The notes beneath the pieces are model-generated. The model worked only from the letters and a program-made list of their open reading frames with translations. It was not told the DNA's origin and did not search any database. A stretch of 64,000 bases of DNA, taken from Alteromonas naphthalenivorans. GTDB lineage: Bacteria > Pseudomonadota > Gammaproteobacteria > Enterobacterales > Alteromonadaceae. Below are positions 20,040 to 27,622 of this stretch, in pieces. The DNA lies in contig NC_015554.1 of the NCBI RefSeq assembly GCF_000213655.1, forward strand, positions 3,162,001 through 3,226,000. The letters are read 5' to 3'. The translations under genes and the position numbers were made by a program. Position 1 is the stretch's first letter. Each line of letters opens with the position of its first letter.

Positions 20040-20484
20040 TTCCCTTTCTCACCATTTTTTTCACTACCTTTTGCTCGGTGACTTGTTCGGCTGTATCTTT
20101 TTTAGCAGGTACTTGCGAAAGGTGTGCATGGCGTGAGGAAAGTAGTTTTTCTGCTATTTTAGCGCTAATACCTAAACTTATGCAGGTAGTGATAATTATC
20201 GCGATACCTATGGCCCACCCATTTTCTGCTATTTCCTTCCAATATGCGCTAACGCCAAGAACAGCAGGTACAAACAATACCGACATATGACTGAGTAAAG
20301 GAGAGGCGGCACGTGCCACAAGAGGTTCGGCCTTAGGAGCGATAAAAAGCACCGCTAAAAGAATGAGCAAGCCAGTAAGCGCACCAGGCAGGGGTAAACC
20401 TGTTGAAGAAGACAGCCACGTACCAAGGTAATAACATCCAAGTACTAATATCGCGCCGGTTATCCATTGTCGTAGTTCAACCAT
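20026..20484 (-). CDS. lrgA: LrgA/CidA family membrane protein
   Basis: Four predicted helices and the family signature LPGALTGLLILLAVLF identify LrgA/CidA. It is the usual partner of LrgB just downstream. The frame is open to 20532, but I chose ATG 20484 (MVELRQW), which gives the family-like start, although its nearest GGAG lies 13 bases away; the exact start is therefore uncertain. The charged C-terminal tail (KKDTAEQVTEQ) is longer than in typical LrgA. Confidence 0.85.
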   Translation of the reverse strand: MVELRQWITGAILVLGCYYLGTWLSSSTGLPLPGALTGLLILLAVLFIAPKAEPLVARAASPLLSHMSVLFVPAVLGVSAYWKEIAENGWAIGIAIIITTCISLGISAKIAEKLLSSRHAHLSQVPAKKDTAEQVTEQKVVKKMVRKGSDND

Positions 20485-20688
20485 TACACTTCTTGTTCTC
20501 CTGAAAACCCAGTAAGTGAGTAGACAAAGCACTTACTTCTTAGCGAAAACAGTCTATCGGCTGAACGAATATGACGCTAGTAAGACATTGGTCTTTTTCG
20601 ACGTTTTTCTTTCCAAGCCTTATGGAGAAGGAAATAGAGAGAAGGAAATAGAATATAGGCAGATTATGTGCAAAGGGCTCAAGCTTAG

Positions 20689-20718
20689 AAGGCTGGTACT
20701 TAAAAGGCTGGTACTTAA
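20689..20718. repeat. 15-bp tandem duplication in the lrgA-DUF3718 gap
   Basis: AAGGCTGGTACTTAA is repeated twice head to tail. Just upstream (about 20625-20652) GAGAAGGAAATAGA also occurs twice in tandem. This gap (20485-20853) holds these duplications and the terminator of the DUF3718 gene. A plus-strand frame across it (20516-20842) runs through repeats and terminator and is not credible. Confidence 0.75.
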
Positions 20719-20775
20719 AAGTTTAGAGCGTAAAGGAATGACGCATGAACTTGATAGTTTAATCCCCTTTTTAAA

Positions 20776-20805
20776 TAAAAAAGAGCTACTGAAAATCAGT
20801 AGCTC
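20776..20805 (-). terminator. intrinsic terminator of the DUF3718 gene
   Basis: GAGCTACTGA (20783-20792) and TCAGTAGCTC (20796-20805) form a perfect ten-pair stem with a three-base loop. On the minus strand a T6 run follows (20782-20777). Confidence 0.85.
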
Positions 20806-20853
20806 CAAATCCAGGGATTTAAAATTCAATCATAAAGTCTGATTTAGTTGCCG

Positions 20854-21186
20854 TTAACGTTTCGCCGTTAAGACTGATTTATCAGCTTTTACTTTACGAG
20901 CAAGATAGTCGCCTGTTGACGTCGCGTTGTGTGACTGAGCGAAAGACAGCATATCTTCGCCGTTACACACTAATCCTCTGTGCAAATTTTTATAACTGAT
21001 ACGACTGCGTTTTACTGCTTTATGCAATGCTAAGCGATTATCTTCTTTTATCGCTTCGCAAACTGCTACAAGGTCTTGTTCAGTGCTTTCAGGATACCCA
21101 TTTGCATTGGCTAGACTTGCAGACAACGCAAGAGTGATTCCAAAACCAAACAAAGCGGGTAATCTAACGTGGCGTGACATATCCAT
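20854..21186 (-). CDS. exported DUF3718 family protein
   Basis: 110 residues with a signal peptide (cut near ANA-NGY) and the small helical DUF3718 domain with two Cys (AVCEAIKED and RGLVCNGEDML), which probably form a disulfide in the periplasm. The family is largely confined to Alteromonadales and Vibrionales and has no known function. ATG 21186 has GAGGAA at the right distance. It stands alone with its own terminator. Confidence 0.75.
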   Translation of the reverse strand: MDMSRHVRLPALFGFGITLALSASLANANGYPESTEQDLVAVCEAIKEDNRLALHKAVKRSRISYKNLHRGLVCNGEDMLSFAQSHNATSTGDYLARKVKADKSVLTAKR

Positions 21187-21425
21187 ATCAAGTTCCTCAA
21201 ATGAGAGTAGTTAAATGATGCGTCGACAACTACTTTTGTCTTCGCGTGCATAAACTAGTGAAAAAATATGACATTCGCGCTATAAAAAGGTTAAAACTCT
21301 GTTACGTGAGACCAAGCGATAAACGGCCGATAGAAGCCGATAATTAACCATACTAAAACGCTTACTGGTCGCAGGTTACACACACTTTGATACAAATCAC
21401 TCAGTCATTAGACAAGGAGGTAATC

Positions 21426-22085
21426 ATGTTAGAACAGCAAAAATACCATCATATTAGAGAACAAATGCGTCCAGGCGATATTATCGCTTTTGGCGGAAAC
21501 AGCCTTTTCTCTCGATGGACAAAATTAACCACCCGCTCAGCCGTAACTCACATTGCTATTGTTATGCAAACCAAAATGCGTGACGAAGCGTCGGGTCGGT
21601 ACTTTAATCAAGTTATGGAAGCCACCGTTTATGACGGTAAAAAAGGCGTGATGACTAACCGCTTAAGTGAACGGGTGCATACCTACGACGGCGACATGTG
21701 GTGGCTACCATTAGGTGAATCTGCTCGCGATATGTTCGAGCAAAACAAACATGAATTTTTTAATTTCATGTTTGACCAGGAAGGCAAGGCCTATGACGTA
21801 CTACAACTTTTTGGTTCCGCTGTAGACGCGTTAGATAGCCACCCTATTTTAGGAAGCATTAGCTACAACCAAGAAGACTTCAGTAGTTGGTTTTGTTCCG
21901 AGTTAATTGCCGAAGGGCTGGAAACTGCAGGTATCATAAATAGTGTTAACGCATCAGAAGTTACGCCAGTAGATATTTGTCGATTCTCAATATTTGAACA
22001 GCGCTATGTGCAACTTAAAGGAGAAGCACGGCCAATAGCAGGGTTTAATACGCAGCTAGCAGATAACTGGGGACAGGTTTGCTGA
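21426..22085 (+). CDS. YiiX-like permuted NlpC/P60 amidase-fold protein
   Basis: The chain has the circularly permuted papain-like layout: RPGDIIAFGG, then a His in VTHIAIVMQ (general base), and a late Cys in WFCSELIAEGLE (nucleophile). Such proteins cleave amide bonds in peptidoglycan peptides or lipids. No signal peptide is visible, which suggests a cytoplasmic role or non-classical export. I chose ATG 21426 because a perfect AAGGAGG lies at 21414-21420; the frame is open back to 21387 but has no such site there. 219 residues. Confidence 0.75.
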   Translation: MLEQQKYHHIREQMRPGDIIAFGGNSLFSRWTKLTTRSAVTHIAIVMQTKMRDEASGRYFNQVMEATVYDGKKGVMTNRLSERVHTYDGDMWWLPLGESARDMFEQNKHEFFNFMFDQEGKAYDVLQLFGSAVDALDSHPILGSISYNQEDFSSWFCSELIAEGLETAGIINSVNASEVTPVDICRFSIFEQRYVQLKGEARPIAGFNTQLADNWGQVC

Positions 22086-22105
22086 CCCCACATAATTTCT
22101 AATAA

Positions 22106-22435
22106 CTAGAAAATGCTATCTTGATGGATTTTGATGAACATACTGGTACCGATTTTTGTGTAATCGATTTTATATTCTTTTCCATTTAGGGTTTGAATAA
22201 ACACTAAGGTTTTTTCATCGCCAAACACATCGCTTGTTGTAATATCAACAAGTTCCATATCCATCATTTTAGCATCGCGCTTATTCTCAGGGATTTTCCC
22301 TTCGTACTGCTTGATGCCTTTATAAGTAACGATAATGGGCGGATTTTCGTCGCCGTTTGTTACTAGCAAATCTAACTTTCGAATTTTATGGATAATGGTA
22401 TTTCTACCGCTTATCAGGAAGGCCTTCTCTGTCAT
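22106..22435 (-). CDS. hypothetical protein, 109 residues
   Basis: I do not recognise this protein. It has no signal peptide or membrane segment and is rich in alternating beta-type stretches (KLDLLVTNGDENPPIIVTYKG, KTLVFIQTLNGKEYKIDYTKIG), which suggests a small all-beta cytoplasmic domain. ATG 22435 has GGAGAG upstream, a good ribosome-binding site. It is convergent with the YiiX-like gene, 20 bp away. The start region, codon pattern and composition look genuine. Confidence 0.6.
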   Translation of the reverse strand: MTEKAFLISGRNTIIHKIRKLDLLVTNGDENPPIIVTYKGIKQYEGKIPENKRDAKMMDMELVDITTSDVFGDEKTLVFIQTLNGKEYKIDYTKIGTSMFIKIHQDSIF

Positions 22436-22722
22436 TCTTCTCTCCGCGCCAGTTCGCCTTGTTCAGGAATCATTTATTTTTATTAAGATAGCAAATTTTG
22501 ACACTATGTGCACAGCTTAACCTATTGGCGATAGGTTATTATCTCTGCTTAAAGTATAAGCTTAAATTCACGTTCGCGCGTATAAAAGCATCTATCATTG
22601 ATTAAAAAAAACTATTTAGCATGGTTAATTTCTACTTAACCCCATGCGCTCGCTATTATTATGACCCGCGAGCCGCAGCCTCTCTAGTATCCGAAAGTCT
22701 ATAATACGCCCTTAGCGCGAGC

Positions 22723-23520
22723 CTAATCCCACTTTATCCATGGTCTATTCAGTAAGTTACGTAGCAATTGCTTGCATGGTTGTGCTTCAGGGCTTCCAAA
22801 TTCACAGCTATCAGCCTCTAAAAGGTCGACCTGAGCGAGTATATTTGAAACCGAAATCTCAAGTGCCAGTTCGCTATCGAGCTGTGTCATCGGTAAAATG
22901 AATTCTACCCTGTTAGTAAAGGCACAAGATGCTTCAGGCGCTGCATCAGCGGATTCAGACTCACAATTAGCACTGCCCAAATGATACTGCCACTGTTTAT
23001 TGTTAGCCCCCGCGTGAGATAAATCCAGGCGTAAGAAACGATGCCCCGACTGTTTGTTTAAAAACATGCTGGTATCATTTAACGGTGATGCTTGAGCTAG
23101 AGGGTCGGTATGGTTTACATCAAAGGGAAGCCCCATTGTGAACCTAAGGTTGGTCGCCAGTTTTAATAGACCTTCCGATACATCTAGAATGATTTTATTA
23201 TTGGCATTTTGTGGCGCGCTACATAACGTATGGAACTTTAATAAGGCAGTAGATTGGGTTTGCCACTGCGTTTGCTTAAAAGATACTCGCTGCCATTTAC
23301 CGTCAATACGCACTTCAGGTTTGGTTAAGTAGAAGCCAAAGTAATCTAGTTGCCATTTTGTAGGCCCTACTTTTACCATTAATGGGCATGCGCTATTTTC
23401 AATGCCCGTAAGCGTAAATGGGATTTCGCCCACTTCTCGTTCACTCAAGCCCAGCTTGTCGCAGCCCGACAACCCTATAATAACCGCTAATATGACACCT
23501 AAACGCCCGTGCATTTTCAT
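22723..23520 (-). CDS. MbnP-like lipoprotein (metallo-mystery pair four-Cys family)
   Basis: A lipobox (GLSGC) ends the signal peptide, so it is probably membrane-anchored. The mature part matches MbnP: FTMGLPFDVNHTDP, PLNDTSMFLNKQSGHRFLRLDL, HLGSANC, then ASC-x3-NRVEFILP, and a C-terminal pair DSCEFGSPEAQPCKQLL. Known MbnP proteins are made with MbnH, a di-heme enzyme that oxidises a Trp in MbnP so that it can bind copper. No mbnH gene is next to it here: a small hypothetical gene lies downstream and a tRNA with an island upstream. The partner may be elsewhere or lost. Confidence 0.75.
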   Translation of the reverse strand: MKMHGRLGVILAVIIGLSGCDKLGLSEREVGEIPFTLTGIENSACPLMVKVGPTKWQLDYFGFYLTKPEVRIDGKWQRVSFKQTQWQTQSTALLKFHTLCSAPQNANNKIILDVSEGLLKLATNLRFTMGLPFDVNHTDPLAQASPLNDTSMFLNKQSGHRFLRLDLSHAGANNKQWQYHLGSANCESESADAAPEASCAFTNRVEFILPMTQLDSELALEISVSNILAQVDLLEADSCEFGSPEAQPCKQLLRNLLNRPWIKWD

Positions 23521-23771
23521 TTCTATCTGTACTTCCTGTTTGAATTTAAGGTGCTAGGACCTTGGTATAGTGGTGTTAACCCCTTCGCCCAGAGGTGATA
23601 ACTAATAAACGACCTGTTGCTAAGGATCATAGTGAGGCTAATAAGGCTGGCTCGTCAAGGATTGAGGTGTTCGAGCAAGGTAAAGAAGGTGATAACAATG
23701 CAAATTCATCACAAATGCAGGTAAAGCTGAACAAAAATAAAGCAAACTGTTCACAAAGCCTAACCCTAGGC

Positions 23772-23800
23772 GTGACAAGGCAAATAAAACTGCTTATACT
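23772..23800 (+). promoter_or_regulatory. sigma70 promoter of the tRNA gene
   Basis: GTGACA (23772-23777), 17-bp spacer and TATACT (23795-23800), followed by a G+C-rich stretch GCGCTCGC near the start point, as is usual for stable-RNA promoters. The remaining gap from the MbnP-like gene (23521-23771) holds a 74-codon frame (23595-23819) that runs through this promoter and is not credible. Confidence 0.65.
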
Positions 23801-23855
23801 TGCGCTCGCTTTTCATTGATACGTTTCACGTTTTCAAGCAAGCGATTTCAAATAT

Positions 23856-23932
23856 GGCCCCATAGCTCAGTTGGTTAGAGCATCCGACTCATAATCGGCA
23901 GGTCCCCTGTTCAAGTCAGGGTGGGGCCACCA
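23856..23932 (+). tRNA. tRNA-Ile2 (CAU anticodon, lysidine-modified)
   Basis: 77 nt with an encoded CCA. The acceptor stem GGCCCCA pairs with TGGGGCC, the D-arm has AGCTCAGTTGGTTAGAGC, the anticodon stem CCGAC/TCGG carries CAT in CTCATAA, and the T-arm contains GTTCAAG. The acceptor GGCCCC and the T-arm match the AUA-reading tRNA-Ile2 (ileX type) rather than elongator tRNA-Met (GGCTACG). C34 would be changed to lysidine by TilS. Its 3' end is the attachment site of the island to the right. Confidence 0.9.
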
Positions 23933-23935
23933 TTT
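23888..23935 (+). repeat. attL: 48-bp direct repeat, 3' part of the tRNA gene
   Basis: From CTCATAA in the anticodon loop through CCA to ATTT this 48-bp block is identical to 36622-36669. Flanking bases differ on both sides. A match covering the 3' part of a tRNA is the hallmark of tyrosine-integrase insertion. Confidence 0.92.
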
Positions 23936-23976
23936 TCCCTCGCTTCAAGCGATAGTAACCACCAACCATATTTTTC

Positions 23977-23996
23977 TGTGCTACATATGTGCTACA
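23977..23996 (+). repeat. TGTGCTACA direct repeats next to attL
   Basis: TGTGCTACA occurs at 23977-23985 and 23988-23996, 45 bp inside the island. Short direct repeats next to a tRNA attachment site are often arm-type binding sites of a tyrosine integrase. That reading is inference; no integrase is left to match. Confidence 0.5.
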
Positions 23997-24111
23997 GTTT
24001 CTAATGAGTTCAATCGCTTCACGATAAAAAACACAACGAATTTGAAGGTAGTGTTGAAGAGCCTTAAGAACGAGCTAAAGCTATTGAACTTACAATTTAG
24101 TCAAAATAAAT

Positions 24112-26316
24112 CTATGAGACGAAATCTGTTAATAGTTCTTTAATTTTCAATTTAGTACTTAAGACATCAAATGCTCTCGCGGCATAACCAGCCAAAAGCA
24201 AATTTTCTGGTAGATACTCATCAAATTTATCGATCGCCTTTTCAGGAATTGACTTAGCTAACTGATCCGCAGATATTGTGCCATCAGTCTGGAAACTCTT
24301 AAGTGCATCGATTACATCTTGCGCATCGGCCTTTTCAATTTCGATGATTCCTGCAAATGCTCCAGCAGCAAAACCCTTGCTGATCAGTACAGCAACGATA
24401 GTGTTTACAATTTTATCGCCAGCCCACGTGAGGATCACCGTTCTATTACCTTGCTGAATAAAATTAGTTTTTGCAAGGTTAGCTGTTTGGAAAAATTTAG
24501 CCGCTTCCTGAAACAATGACTGTGCAGTTTCATCCGCAAACTCTATTCGGTGTTCGCCAACCTTTATTTTGTAGTCGCCCTCACACAGTATTTTAAACAT
24601 TTCTTGTCGAACCACATCATGAATCGCCATTCCAGCGCCGCCAAATTTAGGTGGCTGGCCTCCTTTAGCGCGGTTGACTAATATTACCTTTTTTTCCACA
24701 TCAACCAATTCAACCACCCACCTTCTTCCAGCAAAAACGATATGTTGACCTTCTAATATCAAGCTATCTACAGGAAGTGTTCCTAGCGTTTTGCTGCCTG
24801 AAACAATTCTAAATTCTTCAGGTGTTTTAAATACAGCGTAAAAGCTATAATGATTCGTTATTTTTTCGCCAGCATGCCCTAAAACAAGCTCTCCACTACC
24901 TAACTGAGTAATTAATTCAGTATTACCCATATGGGACAATAAGCATTTAAAATGAGCGACGGTAACATGCTGAAACGGGCCATCCTTACACAGCAAACTA
25001 TATATTTGGTCAGCTCTTATTCCTCCCCACTGGGCAGTTAATGCTAATATTTGATGCAGAAGTGTCGAGAAATGCAATAGTGAGGAGTCAGCCGGTTCAT
25101 ACCACTTATTAGCAACTAATAATCTGACCATCGCTAATGACTGAACTAGCTCCAGACGTAACTGATCTACAATACTGGATTGCTCTGTCAGTTCGTTCTC
25201 GGTAATCAGCATCCTTAGAATACTTGCACCACCGCGTCTTCCTGACCGCCCCATTCTTTGTCTCAAACTAGCTATCGAATGAGGCGCGGTAACTTGCACA
25301 ACTGAGTTAACTTTCCCAATATCAATACCAAGCTCCAAGGTCATGGTACAAATTGCAGTAGTTGGGAGCCTTTCCTGCTGTAGCCGAGCTTCTAATGTTT
25401 CTCTCATTTCCTTTGAAAGGGAACCATGATGAGGAAAAAACTCATTTGGTACAGCGTTACTCTCACACATATCGGCTAATACTGCTGCAAGGATTTCAGT
25501 ACGACTTCTGCTATTCGCAAAGACTAGATGGTTACCACCTCGGCAAAGTTCATATAAATCATTACATACAAGATGCTCAGCTCGCACGGCATCACCTACT
25601 GCTGTATTGGTCTCAATGTAGCCCTTGACCTGCATTTTTAGCGAAGCCGAAGATTGGGTTTGCTTAATTATTTTGCATGGTAATGATTTATTTGGCCTAA
25701 GAGAGAGTGGTACGGTCTCTAATTCGCCAAGAGTGGCACTTAATGCAGTTCTGGGTATAGGATTTTTTAGGCGACCAAGCAAATGCTCTAATCGGTGAAG
25801 TAAACTCAACAAATGATGACCACGTTCAGTCCCTATGAATGCGTGAAATTCGTCTATTACAATATGTTTTAAATTTTGAAAAGCAGATTTAACCCAACCA
25901 CTATCCCGTATAAATAGTGACTCTAATGACTCAGGTGTTATTAAAACAATACCAGAAGGATTTCGTTTAAGTTTTGATTTACGGCCTTGAGCACTATCAC
26001 CGTGCCAAGGCGTAACTTGTAAGTCTAGTATATCTGCTAGACTTTCAAGCCTTCTATCTTGATCGTTTATTAGTGCTTTTAGGGGACTTATATATAAGAT
26101 CCCGACGCCCCGCTTATCCTCTGCAATAGCACTTATTGCGGGTAAAAAAAATGCTTCCGTTTTGCCTGCTGCTGTAGAAGCACTAATGAGCACATCAGTG
26201 CAACCGGTCAAGATAGGATCGATCGCTAGGCATTGAATTTCTCGTAGGCGATCCCAGCCCTGCTTAAAAATCCACTGCTGTACACGGAAATCCAGCTTCT
26301 CGTGTGCATCTATCAT
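24112..26316 (-). CDS. Lhr/BrxHI-like DEAD/DEAH-box superfamily 2 helicase
   Basis: 734 residues with a complete SF2 core: ASTAAGKTEAF (Walker A, about residue 48), ISPLKALINDQ (Ia), VLITPESLE (Ib), VIDEFHAF (II, DEFH), ALSATLGE (III), LVFANSRSRTEI (IV), TMTLELGIDIGKV (V) and RQRMGRSGRRGG (VI). The C-terminal half has the beta-rich and winged-helix regions of Lhr-type helicases. The nearest named relative I recognise is BrxHI of type 2 BREX. It is the last gene of a three-gene operon: its ATG overlaps the stop of the BrxD-like ATPase by 4 bp (ATGA). It probably unwinds or moves along nucleic acid under control of its partners. Confidence 0.85.
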   Translation of the reverse strand: MIDAHEKLDFRVQQWIFKQGWDRLREIQCLAIDPILTGCTDVLISASTAAGKTEAFFLPAISAIAEDKRGVGILYISPLKALINDQDRRLESLADILDLQVTPWHGDSAQGRKSKLKRNPSGIVLITPESLESLFIRDSGWVKSAFQNLKHIVIDEFHAFIGTERGHHLLSLLHRLEHLLGRLKNPIPRTALSATLGELETVPLSLRPNKSLPCKIIKQTQSSASLKMQVKGYIETNTAVGDAVRAEHLVCNDLYELCRGGNHLVFANSRSRTEILAAVLADMCESNAVPNEFFPHHGSLSKEMRETLEARLQQERLPTTAICTMTLELGIDIGKVNSVVQVTAPHSIASLRQRMGRSGRRGGASILRMLITENELTEQSSIVDQLRLELVQSLAMVRLLVANKWYEPADSSLLHFSTLLHQILALTAQWGGIRADQIYSLLCKDGPFQHVTVAHFKCLLSHMGNTELITQLGSGELVLGHAGEKITNHYSFYAVFKTPEEFRIVSGSKTLGTLPVDSLILEGQHIVFAGRRWVVELVDVEKKVILVNRAKGGQPPKFGGAGMAIHDVVRQEMFKILCEGDYKIKVGEHRIEFADETAQSLFQEAAKFFQTANLAKTNFIQQGNRTVILTWAGDKIVNTIVAVLISKGFAAGAFAGIIEIEKADAQDVIDALKSFQTDGTISADQLAKSIPEKAIDKFDEYLPENLLLAGYAARAFDVLSTKLKIKELLTDFVS

Positions 26317-27620
26317 AATTTGAAATCAGCTAGTCCATCTTCTTCTGATTCGACATCAAGCTCAACATCCGATGGTTTATCTTCCACAATATCAACTTTC
26401 GCAATCAAGCTATCCCACGAAATACTTGCATTTTGATCTATTACTGCGAGCATATCTAAAAAAGCTTTTATGGTATTTCTTGGAGTTCTGAAATAAGCAT
26501 CACCAATTGTTCTACTGCAATGTACTAAAAATGCCTTAAGGGATTCATCAGGCACTAAATACTGTGTTTCATCGCCAGACGCATAAACATGCCTCAGATT
26601 TTTCAGAAGAATAAATAACTCTTCAGGCGTCAAGCTAGCTAAATGTAGCGCAGGTGAAGAATAATCAATAACCCCCGCTTGTTTTGCAAATGTATTACCA
26701 GCTAGGCGTGATTGCAGTGCTTCATAGCTATATAAGCCTTTTCTTGGGTCAAGTAAGAACTCAGGTGTTCCCCCGAGTAAAAAGCCCAGATACTCCGCAG
26801 ATCCCTGCAAACAGTCATTTAATATTCTTAAGATCTGTTCATAGTTCGACACTCGCGCTTGAGTACTATTGAGTTTGTATAAATTTACCATTTCATCGAG
26901 GTTAACTAGTAAACCCTCGTAGCCTGCTTGCCTCACGAATAGGCTCATTAGCTTTAAAGAATCATAAAACGATGCATCAGAAATAATACTCCTAATCCCA
27001 AGATCTTTGTGTGCATCGGTCTTAGTTGCATATTCGGCTCTTAACCATTTTACAGCATTGTTTTTTAACGTCTCATTGTCTGTTTCATGTCCAGTCCAGT
27101 AAGCTTCAATCACTTTAGAGAAGTCGTATCCTCCCACTAGTTCTGACAATGAAGATAACCTTTCTTGAATTACAGTGGTGATATCTTTACCGTTATTATC
27201 AGCTTCTTTTCGCGCTTCAGTAATGAATTTTTCTACTACGCTCGTTAAAGCATTACCGTCAGGCTTATTGCGAGTGGACATATTCCGCATGAGCTCAGAG
27301 TATAAATTCCTGGCTTGTCCAGATGATGCATGAATACGTCTATCCGGAGATAAATCAGCATTCACAGTTACCAGTTTTCGCTCCAAAGCTATAGCCCTGA
27401 CAACACTTAAAAAGAAAGTTTTACCGGATCCATATTCACCAATAATTAAACGAAAAGCTGAGCCACCTTCAGTAACCCGATCTATATCCGCAATCAAAGC
27501 TTTTAACTCGTTGCCTCTACCGACCTGTATGTGCTGTATCCCTACTTTTGGCGTAACACCAGATTTAAGCGACTGGATAATAGCATCTCGCTCTTTAGCT
27601 CTAATTTTTTTGGCTGCCAT
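26313..27620 (-). CDS. BrxD-like P-loop ATPase (DUF2791)
   Basis: The 435-residue protein has the features of the BREX ATP-binding BrxD/DUF2791 family: SLKSGVTPKVGIQHIQVGRG at the start, IIGEYGSGKTFFLSVVR (Walker A, about residue 60), NADLSPDRRIHA, YSELMRNMSTR, LLVNLDEMVNLY (Walker B region, about residue 240), LGGTPEFLLD, and YFRTPRNTIKAFLD. A short acidic tail (VELDVESEEDG) ends the chain. In type 2 BREX and Pgl-type systems BrxD pairs with the helicase BrxHI, as here. It starts 3 bp after the TerB-protein stop and overlaps the helicase gene, so the three are one transcript. No pglX, pglZ or brxC-like gene is present. Confidence 0.85.
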   Translation of the reverse strand: MAAKKIRAKERDAIIQSLKSGVTPKVGIQHIQVGRGNELKALIADIDRVTEGGSAFRLIIGEYGSGKTFFLSVVRAIALERKLVTVNADLSPDRRIHASSGQARNLYSELMRNMSTRNKPDGNALTSVVEKFITEARKEADNNGKDITTVIQERLSSLSELVGGYDFSKVIEAYWTGHETDNETLKNNAVKWLRAEYATKTDAHKDLGIRSIISDASFYDSLKLMSLFVRQAGYEGLLVNLDEMVNLYKLNSTQARVSNYEQILRILNDCLQGSAEYLGFLLGGTPEFLLDPRKGLYSYEALQSRLAGNTFAKQAGVIDYSSPALHLASLTPEELFILLKNLRHVYASGDETQYLVPDESLKAFLVHCSRTIGDAYFRTPRNTIKAFLDMLAVIDQNASISWDSLIAKVDIVEDKPSDVELDVESEEDGLADFKL

Positions 27621-27622
27621 TG

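Noticed and set aside
20516..20842. Plus-strand 108-codon frame between lrgA and the DUF3718 gene
   Set aside because: It crosses two tandem duplications and an intrinsic terminator and looks like nothing known.
23595..23819. 74-codon frame ahead of the tRNA
   Set aside because: It runs through the tRNA promoter and has low-complexity Asn/Lys/Ser composition.
24112..27620. A complete BREX system
   Set aside because: BrxD-like and BrxHI-like proteins are present, but no PglX methyltransferase, PglZ phosphatase or BrxC/PglY was found.
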